From an uncultured Solirubrobacteraceae bacterium (GTDB lineage: Bacteria > Actinomycetota > Thermoleophilia > Solirubrobacterales > Solirubrobacteraceae): a stretch of 7,663 bases of DNA. The notes under the pieces are model-generated. The model had not been told where the DNA came from, did no database searches, and was given only the letters and a program-made list of their open reading frames with translations. Positions within the stretch are counted from its first letter, which is position 1. Each line of letters starts with the position of its first letter. The position numbers and the translations under genes are program-made. The stretch lies in the NCBI GenBank assembly GCA_902806215.1, contig CADCVT010000216.1:1-7663 (forward strand), given 5' to 3'. Below are positions 1 through 5,591 of the stretch, piece by piece.

Positions 1-1055
1 AGCGGATGCCGAAGATGTCGGGCGTCGAGTTCCTCGGCGAGGCGCTCGACGTCTACCCCGACTCGCGCAGCGCGCTGCTCACCGCGTACTCCGACACCGA
101 GGCGGCGATCAAGGCGATCAATGACCTCGACCTCGACTACTACCTGCGCAAGCCGTGGGAGCCGCCGGACCAGAACCTCTATCCCGTCGTCACCGACCTG
201 CTCGACGCCTGGGAGGCCGAGGCGCCGCCCGAGGTCGAGGACGTCCGGCTCATCGGCCCGCGCTTCCTCGCCGAGGGCCACGCGCTGCGCGACCTGCTCG
301 CGCGCAACGACTTCGCCTACCGCTGGTTCGACATCGAGGAGCCCGAGGCGCAGCGGCTGCTGGGCGCCGCCGGCCTCGAGCACCCGCAGGTGCCGGTGGC
401 CGTCCTCCACGACGGCTCGGTGCTCGAGGCGCCGAGCACGACCGAGCTCGCCCAGCAGCTCGGCCTGTCCGTGCGCGCCGAGCGCGAGGTCTACGACCTG
501 GTCGTCATCGGCGGCGGTCCCGCCGGCCTCGCGGCGTCGGTCTACGGCGGGTCGGAGGGGCTGCGCACGCTGCTCATCGAGCGCGAGGCGCCCGGCGGCC
601 AGGCCGGCCAGAGCTCGCGGATCGAGAACTACCTCGGCTTCCCGCGCGGCCTGAGCGGCCAGGACCTAGCTCGCCGCTTCCGCCAGCAGGCCGAGAAGTT
701 CAACACCGAGATCCTCGCGGTACAGGCCGCCGTCGGCCTCGAGCGCCGCGGCTCGTCGACGATCGTGAAGATTACCGACGGCACCGAGATCCGCGCCCAT
801 GCGGTGATCGTCTCGACCGGCGTCGCGTACCGCCGCCTCGACAAGCCCGGGGTGGAGGAGATGACCGGCGCCGGCGTCTACTACGGCGCGGCGATGACCG
901 AGGGCCGCGCCTGCAAGGACCAGCACGTGATCATCGTCGGCGCCGCGAACTCGGCGGGCCAGGCCGCGATCTACTTCGCCGAGAACGACGCGACGGTGAC
1001 GATCGCCTGCCGCGGCGACGACCTGCGCAAGGGGATGTCCGAGTACCTCGTCTAG
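1..1055 (+). CDS. Fused response regulator / thioredoxin-reductase-like flavoprotein, 5'-partial, ended early by an in-frame TAG
   Basis: The gene enters from the left edge; the codon at 3-5 (Arg) already belongs to it. Numbering from the ATG at 6, residues 1-70 are the C-terminal half of a receiver domain: the RMPKMSG motif that follows the phospho-acceptor Asp (just outside the window), the conserved Thr in LLTAYSD (residue 26) and Lys in RKPW (residue 49). Residues 79-155 resemble a degenerate thioredoxin/glutaredoxin-like linker without CxxC. From residue 163 comes a pyridine nucleotide-disulfide oxidoreductase fold: FAD-binding VVIGGGPAG (166-174), PGGQAGQSSRIENYLGFP (196-213) and NAD(P)H-binding IIVGAANSAGQ (309-319). 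Where thioredoxin reductases carry CATC, this has YYGAAMTEG, so it probably does not reduce thioredoxin by the usual thiol route. I recall this absence from the fused family too. The reading stops at TAG 1053-1055, well short of the family's C-terminus, which follows in the same frame. Probable partner: the adjacent kinase. Family assignment is secure; catalytic role is inferred. Confidence 0.85.
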   Translation, partial: RMPKMSGVEFLGEALDVYPDSRSALLTAYSDTEAAIKAINDLDLDYYLRKPWEPPDQNLYPVVTDLLDAWEAEAPPEVEDVRLIGPRFLAEGHALRDLLARNDFAYRWFDIEEPEAQRLLGAAGLEHPQVPVAVLHDGSVLEAPSTTELAQQLGLSVRAEREVYDLVVIGGGPAGLAASVYGGSEGLRTLLIEREAPGGQAGQSSRIENYLGFPRGLSGQDLARRFRQQAEKFNTEILAVQAAVGLERRGSSTIVKITDGTEIRAHAVIVSTGVAYRRLDKPGVEEMTGAGVYYGAAMTEGRACKDQHVIIVGAANSAGQAAIYFAENDATVTIACRGDDLRKGMSEYLV

Positions 1056-1451
1056 CGGATCGAGAGCTCGCCGTCGATCTCCGTCCGCCTCGGCACGCAG
1101 GTGTCCGCCGCGCAGGGCAACGGCCACCTCGAGTCGGTGCGGTTCCTCACGCCCGACGGCGAGCAGGACGTCGAGGCCGAGGCGATGTTCATCTTCATCG
1201 GGGCGCGACCCGAGACCGACTGGCTCGACGGGCAGGTCGCCCGCGACGAGCGCGGGTTCATCCTCAGCGGCCCCGACGTCGGGCGCCCGAAGGGATGGCC
1301 GCTCGAGCGCGACCCGTTCCTGCTCGAGACGAGCATGCCCGGCGTGTTCGTCGCCGGCGACGTGCGCAGCGGCTCGGTCAAGCGGGTCGCCTCGTCGGTC
1401 GGCGAGGGCGCCATGGCCGTCCGCTTCGTCCACGAGCACCTGGTGCCCTGA
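1056..1451 (+). pseudogene. C-terminal third of the same flavoprotein, separated by the in-frame amber codon
   Basis: This stretch is in the same frame as the preceding gene and continues its protein without a gap: MSEYLV, stop, then RIESSPSISVRLGTQV. It has no further stop until TGA 1449-1451. It holds the rest of the NAD(P)H domain (MFIFIGARPETDWL) and the terminal FAD-contact region of the fold (PGVFVAGDVRSGSVKRVAS, then VGEGAMAVRFVHEHL). No frameshift or deletion is visible. The first internal start is a GTG at 1101 with no convincing Shine-Dalgarno, and a protein begun there would lack part of the NAD(P)H domain, so independent translation is unlikely to be useful. Either the gene is a recent pseudogene, the base at 1053 is a sequencing or assembly error, or the TAG is read through. 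One change would restore sense: CAG (Gln) or GAG (Glu). The end overlaps the left arm of a strong hairpin. Confidence 0.75.
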
Positions 1452-1501
1452 TGCGGAAACTCGCTGCCAGCTGCAACCGAGTGTTCCGCATCAGGACACT
1501 A
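1441..1501 (+). promoter_or_regulatory. Long stop/start hairpin between the flavoprotein and kinase genes
   Basis: The arm CCTGATGCGGAA (1447-1458) is perfectly complementary to TTCCGCATCAGG (1484-1495). Pairing continues inward as ACTCG/CGAGT (1459-1463 with 1478-1482, one bulged G at 1483) around a 14-nt loop. It continues outward past one mismatch for three more pairs plus a wobble and an A-T. The left arm contains the TGA stop at 1449-1451. The right arm covers the AGGA at 1493-1496, the best Shine-Dalgarno for the ATG at 1507. No T-run follows on either strand, so an intrinsic terminator is unlikely. A translational-coupling or transcript-stability role is inferred. Confidence 0.6.
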
Positions 1502-1506
1502 GGCGG

Positions 1507-2940
1507 ATGACCGTCGAGGAGCGCATCGCGGAGCTGCGTCAGGTCGAGCTCGTCGCCGCGCTCGGCGACGATCGGATGCGCTGGCTCGCCGAGCACGCCG
1601 AGGACCGCGTGTACGAGCCCGGGGAGGTGATCTTCGCCGAGGGCGAGCTGCCGACGCACTTCTTCTTCATGCTCGACGGCGGCGTCGAGACCACGTCGAG
1701 GCTCGGCGACGGCGAGGAGGCCTCGGTCGTCTCGCACCGCCAGTACACGTTCCTCGGGGCGATCTCGCTGCTGAACGGCCTCCCGTACCCGGGCACGTCG
1801 AGGGCGGCGAGGCGCACACGCGCGATCCTCATCACCGAGGACACGTTCAACGACCTGATCCGCGACGAGGCGGCGGTCCGGCGCACGGTGCTGCAGGCGT
1901 TCCAGCCGGTCTTCGAGCGCTGGGGTCAGATCCAGGGCCAGCGCGAGAAGCTCGCCGCGCTGGGCGAGATGTCGGCCGGGCTCGCGCACGAGCTCAACAA
2001 CCCGGCGTCCGCGGCCGGCCGCGCCGCGCACGACCTCGCCGAGGCGCTCGCGGCGGTCCAGGCAGGGATCGGCCGGTTCGCCGAGCGGGGCGTGTCGCCC
2101 GAGACGCTGGCGACGCTGGCGACCACCGCGGCGAAGGCGCGCGCCAAGGCCGCCGACGCCGAGGAGCTCGACGCGCTTGAGCGCTCGGACCGCGAGAGCG
2201 AGGTCGGCGAGGTGCTCGAGGCCCACGGCGTCGAGGACCCGTGGGACCTCGCGGCCGACCTCGTCGACGCCGGCGTCGACCGCTCGTGCGCGGAGTCGGT
2301 GGCGGCGTCCGTCGACCGCGAGGTGGCCGCCGACGCGCTGACCTGGGTGGCGGCGGGCGCGCGCGCCGAGGGACTCGCGCGCGAGCTCTCCGAGGCGACC
2401 GGGCGCATCGCGACGCTCGTCGGCGCGGTCAAGGAGTACTCGTACATGGACCAGGCGCCGTCGCAGGACGTCGACGTCAACCGCGGCATCAAGACGACGC
2501 TGACGGTGCTCCTGCACAAGCTCAAGAAGGGCGACGTGCGGATCGTCAAGGAGCTCGACCCCGACCTGCCGCAGATCCACGCCTACGGGTCAGAGCTCAA
2601 CCAGGTGTGGACGAACCTGCTCGACAACGCGATCGACGCGCTCGACGGCGACGGGACGATCACCATCCGCACCGCGCGCGGCGGCGACGACGCGGTGCTC
2701 GTCGAGATCGCCGACGACGGGCCGGGCATCCCCAAGGAGGTCCAGTCGCGGATCTTCGAGCCGTTCTTCACCACCAAGGACGTCGGCAAGGGCACCGGCC
2801 TCGGGCTCGACGTCGCGTGGCGGATCGTCGTGCAGCGTCACCACGGCGACATCCGCCTGGACTCCCGCCCCGGAGAGACGCGTTTCACGGTGCGCCTCCC
2901 CATGGACGGGGTCAACGGGTCCAACGGCGGAAGCGTCTGA
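1507..2940 (+). CDS. Soluble sensor histidine kinase with N-terminal cyclic-nucleotide-binding-type domain
   Basis: A 477-residue cytosolic two-component kinase with no membrane segment. Residues 13-135 are a CRP-like beta-roll (YEPGEVIFAEGELPTHFFFMLDGGV, in two parts at 36-50 and 51-60). Its phosphate-binding cassette, FLGAISLLNGLPYPGTSRA (82-100), has Ala where cAMP-binding proteins carry the ribose-contacting Glu and lacks the usual Arg, so the ligand may not be cAMP. The dimerisation/phosphotransfer helix carries LGEMSAGLAHELNNP with acceptor His161. About 130 residues then separate it from the second helix (IATLVGAVKEYSYMDQAP, 301-318). The ATPase domain has the N box (N370, N374), DDGPGIP (403-409), IFEPFFTTK (416-424) and KGTGLGLDV (428-436), all intact. 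The ATG at 1507 has AGGA 10 nt upstream, inside the hairpin. The flavoprotein's receiver domain immediately upstream is the natural phosphotransfer partner. Family and domains are clear; signal and target are inferred. Confidence 0.93.
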   Translation: MTVEERIAELRQVELVAALGDDRMRWLAEHAEDRVYEPGEVIFAEGELPTHFFFMLDGGVETTSRLGDGEEASVVSHRQYTFLGAISLLNGLPYPGTSRAARRTRAILITEDTFNDLIRDEAAVRRTVLQAFQPVFERWGQIQGQREKLAALGEMSAGLAHELNNPASAAGRAAHDLAEALAAVQAGIGRFAERGVSPETLATLATTAAKARAKAADAEELDALERSDRESEVGEVLEAHGVEDPWDLAADLVDAGVDRSCAESVAASVDREVAADALTWVAAGARAEGLARELSEATGRIATLVGAVKEYSYMDQAPSQDVDVNRGIKTTLTVLLHKLKKGDVRIVKELDPDLPQIHAYGSELNQVWTNLLDNAIDALDGDGTITIRTARGGDDAVLVEIADDGPGIPKEVQSRIFEPFFTTKDVGKGTGLGLDVAWRIVVQRHHGDIRLDSRPGETRFTVRLPMDGVNGSNGGSV

Positions 2941-3007
2941 GCCGCGCGACGGGCTGCGGTCATCGCGGTGAGACGCGTCGCGGTTGCGGTCTTGAGAGGA
3001 TCCCCGC
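2941..3007 (+). promoter_or_regulatory. Short leader with Shine-Dalgarno and GCGGT repeats
   Basis: GAGAGGA at 2994-3000 lies 7 nt before the ATG at 3008 and fixes the start of the small downstream gene. Four GCGGT pentamers occur at 2956, 2965, 2980 and 2986, around the palindrome GACGCGTC (2972-2979). The spacing is irregular and such words are common in this GC-rich DNA, so only the ribosome-binding site is well supported. No clear promoter is visible; co-transcription with the kinase is likely across the 67-nt gap. Confidence 0.4.
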
Positions 3008-3253
3008 ATGGACCGCCAGCTGGAGTTGAGCCTCGGGCCGCAGTACGTGGTCGAGGTCGAGGACCGGCTCAGCGCCGCCCTTTCCCGCCGCAACGGCGGC
3101 GACTACGCGTCGCCGCCGCAGTCGCTCGAGGACGCGCGGCGGCTGGCGTCGCTGCTGCTCGACACCGAGGACCTCGCCGAGGGCGAGGGGCCGTGGCGGC
3201 GGCCGCTGGCCGGTGGCCTGCGGACGGTCCGGCTGATCCGGGTGGATCGCTAG
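3008..3253 (+). CDS. Small unknown protein, 81 aa
   Basis: I do not recognise this protein. It has 81 residues, no membrane segment, no cysteine and no signal peptide. The sequence starts MDRQLELSLGPQYVVEVEDR, continues through a probable helix (QSLEDARRLASLLLDTEDLAE, roughly residues 38-58) and ends in a basic, strand-like tail (LRTVRLIRVDR). Support for it being real: a strong Shine-Dalgarno GAGAGGA 7 nt before the ATG, G/C-rich third codon positions like its neighbours, and location 67 nt after the kinase on the same strand. It may therefore be the last gene of the kinase operon. Its stop TAG lies in a 10-bp palindrome that also supplies the stop of the convergent gene. Function unknown. 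Confidence 0.65.
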   Translation: MDRQLELSLGPQYVVEVEDRLSAALSRRNGGDYASPPQSLEDARRLASLLLDTEDLAEGEGPWRRPLAGGLRTVRLIRVDR

Positions 3254-3259
3254 CGCTAG
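3250..3259. repeat. Palindrome CTAGCGCTAG supplying both stop codons of a convergent gene pair
   Basis: The 10-bp perfect palindrome contains the plus-strand TAG (3251-3253) and the minus-strand TAG (read 3258 to 3256). The two coding regions are only 2 bases apart, leaving no room for a separate terminator. It is too short and has no loop, so a stable hairpin is not expected. Confidence 0.6.
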
Positions 3260-3459
3260 GGGGAGTTCGGTGCGGGATCCTCGTTGTCGCGCTCGCGCGG
3301 CGGCGGGGTCCCCTCGCCCTCGAAGTCGACGTCGCTGTCGAGCGGCGGCGCGTCCGGGGTGAGCATGTCGGGATCGTCGGGCGGGTTGGCCGCCTGCGCG
3401 TCGCCGAGCGACGCCTCGCCGTGCGCGACGCGGTCGGCGCCGTGGTGGTCGTGGCTCAT
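3256..3459 (-). CDS. Small acidic, Pro/Asp-rich protein coupled to the diguanylate cyclase gene
   Basis: Not recognised. The 67-residue protein has a His-rich N-terminus (MSHDHHGADRVAHGEASLG) and a tail dominated by Asp, Pro and Glu (NPPDDPDMLTPDAPP, then DVDFEGEGTPPPRERDNED). It has no cysteine, no membrane helix and almost no aromatic residues, so it is probably unstructured. Evidence that it is a gene: its ATG (3459-3457) overlaps the TGA of the upstream GGDEF gene as ATGA, the classic arrangement for translational coupling, and its third codon positions are nearly all G or C. It has no separate ribosome-binding site of note. The clustered His and Asp could bind metal, but that is only a suggestion. 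Function unknown. Confidence 0.6.
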   Translation of the reverse strand: MSHDHHGADRVAHGEASLGDAQAANPPDDPDMLTPDAPPLDSDVDFEGEGTPPPRERDNEDPAPNSP

Positions 3460-4421
3460 GCCCGCAGGCTACCCGCGCGCTTGGACTCGTACAGCCGCGC
3501 GTCGGCGATCCGGTAGAGCTCCTCGGCGTCGTCCGCGTCGTCGGGGCAGGACGCCGCGCCGGCCGTCGCCGCGCTGTGAAGCGAGACCGCGTCGACGATG
3601 CGCACGGCGACCATCGGCGCGGTGATCCCGTCGCTCTGCTCGAGCAGCACGGCGAACTCGTCGCCGCCGACCCGTGCGGCGCAGTCGGTCGCGCGGACCG
3701 CGCCGTCGATCGAGGCGGCCACGCGGCGCAGGAGGTCGTCGCCGGCAGCGTGCCCCTGGAGGTCGTTGACCGCCTTGAAGCCGTCGAGGTCGAGCAGCAC
3801 GAGCCCGATCGGCGTGCCGTAGCGGCGAAAGCGCGCGAGGCGCTCGTCCAGCTCGTCCTCGAAGCCGCGGCGGTTGAGCGTGCCGGTGAGGTGGTCGGTC
3901 CGCGAGAGCCGCGCGACCTCGGCGAGGTGCTCCTCGTGCGCTCGCGCCTGGTAGAGACACAACAACATCGCTCCGAGCAGCGCGATCGCGAACAGCAAGG
4001 TGTCTGCAGCCTCGTACTCGAGCGCGAAGGTCAACGTCGCGACGCTCGCCGCCACGTCGATCGCCGACAGCGCGAGCACCAACCGGAGCGGGTACGCGAT
4101 GGCGCCGAAGACCATCGGCAGGAAGAAGAACGCGATGAACGGAGAGCTCGGGTCGTTCTCGACCGCGACGGCCGCAGCGACAATGGCGACGAGCGCGATG
4201 CTCCAGCCGAGGAAGAACGGGGCGATGAGGCGCCGGCGTGCCATGGCCTCCAGCGGCACCACGGAGGCGACGCCCGCGACGGCGGCCGCGATCCCGACGA
4301 CGACCAGCAGCAGCGGGCGGTTGGGCCGGTCGAACGTGACGAGGAAGTAGACCGCCACGCCGGCGCACAGGAGCAGGCTGACGCTCGTGCCTGCATGCAC
4401 GCTTCGCCGCAACGCGGCCAC
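3456..4421 (-). CDS. Membrane diguanylate cyclase (GGDEF domain)
   Basis: Makes the second messenger c-di-GMP from two GTP. The first half holds about six membrane helices (roughly residues 13-30, 36-57, 65-87, 95-112, 114-134 and 139-160, numbered from the GTG at 4421) that form an integral sensory module of no recognised type. The GGDEF domain follows from about 174: SRTDHLTGTLNRRGF, the metal- and substrate-binding LLDLDGFKAVND, GHAAGDDLL, RVGGDEFAVLLEQ (GGDEF at 252-256), and a C-terminal ADARLYESKRAG. The inhibitory site RxxD (RATD, 243-246) sits five residues before GGDEF, so both activity and product feedback should be intact. No EAL domain is present. The GTG at 4421 is preferred because GGAGG lies 5 nt upstream. 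A GTG at 4442 would add seven residues but has GGAG only 1 nt before it, and the frame is closed by a TAG just upstream. The stop overlaps the next gene as ATGA. Confidence 0.93.
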   Translation of the reverse strand: MAALRRSVHAGTSVSLLLCAGVAVYFLVTFDRPNRPLLLVVVGIAAAVAGVASVVPLEAMARRRLIAPFFLGWSIALVAIVAAAVAVENDPSSPFIAFFFLPMVFGAIAYPLRLVLALSAIDVAASVATLTFALEYEAADTLLFAIALLGAMLLCLYQARAHEEHLAEVARLSRTDHLTGTLNRRGFEDELDERLARFRRYGTPIGLVLLDLDGFKAVNDLQGHAAGDDLLRRVAASIDGAVRATDCAARVGGDEFAVLLEQSDGITAPMVAVRIVDAVSLHSAATAGAASCPDDADDAEELYRIADARLYESKRAGSLRA

Positions 4422-4456
4422 GTTCTCCTCCCAGACGTGCACGCTCCGTAAGACTG

Positions 4457-4486
4457 ACTATCACCTGGACGCTGGTACATGCGTCC
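4457..4486 (-). promoter_or_regulatory. Possible promoter and dyad upstream of the diguanylate cyclase gene
   Basis: On the minus strand GATAGT (4462-4457) matches the -10 consensus at four of six positions. Just upstream is a 6-bp inverted repeat, GGACGC/GCGTCC (4467-4472 and 4481-4486) with an 8-nt spacer. No good -35 is visible. The 81-nt gap after murB is relatively AT-richer than the surroundings, which fits a regulatory stretch. The dyad has no T-run, so a terminator for murB is less likely. Confidence 0.25.
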
Positions 4487-4502
4487 CGGTTCGAGACGTT
4501 CG

Positions 4503-5564
4503 CTACGAGCGGTGTCGGTCGTCGGCCCACTCGTGACCCACGAACACCGGCTCGGGATGCAGGTCGACGCCGAACGCGTCACGCACTCCGTCGGCGATCT
4601 CGCGGGCCAGCGCCACGAGCTGCGCGCTGCTCCCCGCGCCGCGGTTCGTCAGCGCCAGCGTGTGCTTGGTGGAGATCGCGACGGTCGCCGCGTCGCCGTG
4701 GCCCTTCGTGAACCCGGCGCGCTCGATGAGCCACGCCGCGGACGTCTTCGCCCGCCCGTCGGGCTCCGCCCAGCGCGGCACCTGCTGGTCGGGCCCGAGC
4801 CGTTCGGCGACCCGCGCCTCCAGGCGCGCGAACGCGTCGGCGTCGAGGATCGGGTTCGTGAAGAACGAGCCGGCCGACACCGAGTCGGGATCCTCGGGGT
4901 CGACGACCATGCCCTTGCGGCGGCGCAGCGTCACGACGGCCTCGCGCACCTCGTCGAGCGGCGCGCGCTCGCCGCCCTCCACGCCGAGCGTGCGCGCGAG
5001 CTCCGCGTACCGGATCGGCGCGCTCACCTCCGACGGCTCGAGCGCGAACGCGACCGCCAGCACGACCCAGCGGCCGGGCGTGCGCTTGAACACGCTCGAG
5101 CGGTAGGCGAAGCCGCAGTCCTCGGGCGACAGCGTCTCGACCACCTGCGTCGTGCGGTCGAGCACGCGCACCGCGACGACGGTGTCGCTGACCTCCTGGC
5201 CGTAGGCGCCGACGTTCTGGATCGGCGTGGCGCCGACCGATCCGGGGATGCCCGACAGGCACTCGACGCCTGCGAGCCGATCGCGCACGCAGCGCTCGAC
5301 GAACGGGTCCCACGGCTCACCGGCCTGGACCGTGAGCGTGTCGCCTTCGCGTTCCACCCCGCTGGTCAGGACGTGGACCACCGTGCCGGGGAACCCCTCG
5401 TCGGCGACGACGACGTTGCTGCCTCCGGCGAGGACCAGCAGCGGCTCGCCCGCGGCGTCGGCGTCGCGCACGAGATCGACGAGCGCGTCCTCGGTCGTGG
5501 CGGCGACGAGCCGCCGGGCGGACCCGCCGAGCTTCAGCGTGGTGAGGTCGGCGAGGCGCGACAT
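4503..5564 (-). CDS. murB: UDP-N-acetylenolpyruvoylglucosamine reductase MurB
   Basis: Cytoplasmic FAD enzyme that uses NADPH to reduce UDP-GlcNAc-enolpyruvate to UDP-MurNAc, the second committed step of peptidoglycan precursor synthesis. The 353-residue protein is full length. FAD-binding part: TTLKLGGSARRLV (8-20), VLAGGSNVVVADEGFPGTVV (44-63), GVECLSGIPGSVGATPIQNV (99-118), then GAYGQEV. The substrate domain carries the Arg of YRSSVFK (155), the proton-donor Ser of AGSFFTNPI (233) and the Glu of HPEPVFVG (338), corresponding to the Arg/Ser/Glu set of E. coli MurB. KTSAAWLIERAGFTKG and STKHTLALTNRG are also typical. The layout fits the type I class. The ATG at 5564 has no Shine-Dalgarno. 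A TAGCCT element ends 9 nt upstream on the minus strand, suggesting a leaderless or near-leaderless transcript. It stands outside any visible cell-wall gene cluster, with a divergent miniprotein gene upstream. Confidence 0.97.
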   Translation of the reverse strand: MSRLADLTTLKLGGSARRLVAATTEDALVDLVRDADAAGEPLLVLAGGSNVVVADEGFPGTVVHVLTSGVEREGDTLTVQAGEPWDPFVERCVRDRLAGVECLSGIPGSVGATPIQNVGAYGQEVSDTVVAVRVLDRTTQVVETLSPEDCGFAYRSSVFKRTPGRWVVLAVAFALEPSEVSAPIRYAELARTLGVEGGERAPLDEVREAVVTLRRRKGMVVDPEDPDSVSAGSFFTNPILDADAFARLEARVAERLGPDQQVPRWAEPDGRAKTSAAWLIERAGFTKGHGDAATVAISTKHTLALTNRGAGSSAQLVALAREIADGVRDAFGVDLHPEPVFVGHEWADDRHRS

Positions 5565-5568
5565 CGGC

Positions 5569-5591
5569 CGACGAGGCTACTTTCCTCGTCG
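5569..5591. promoter_or_regulatory. Divergent promoter region with an 8-bp inverted repeat between murB and the miniprotein gene
   Basis: CGACGAGG (5569-5576) and CCTCGTCG (5584-5591) form a perfect inverted repeat with a 7-nt spacer, CTACTTT. The spacer contains TACTTT (5578-5583), a TAnnnT -10-like element 7 nt before the plus-strand GTG at 5591. Overlapping it on the minus strand is TAGCCT (5579-5574), 9 nt before the murB ATG. Neither start has a ribosome-binding site, and actinobacterial leaderless genes commonly have a TAnnnT element at this distance. No -35 matches were found. The repeat could be an operator; this is inference. Confidence 0.4.

Noticed and set aside
1447..1495. Intrinsic terminator at the hairpin after the flavoprotein gene
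   Set aside because: Strong stem, but no T-run on either side, and the structure covers the next gene's ribosome-binding site.
155..1510. A 451-codon plus-strand open frame overlapping the flavoprotein
   Set aside because: Arg/Gly/Pro-rich translation without motifs, lying over a frame with clear FAD and receiver motifs; a GC-driven shadow.
1378..2580. A 400-codon minus-strand open frame across the kinase
   Set aside because: Antisense to conserved kinase motifs, composition dominated by Arg/Leu/Val/Asp, no recognisable domain.
2956..2990. GCGGT pentamers as iterons or a regulator-binding array
   Set aside because: Irregular spacing (9, 15 and 6 nt) and a word expected often in such GC-rich DNA.
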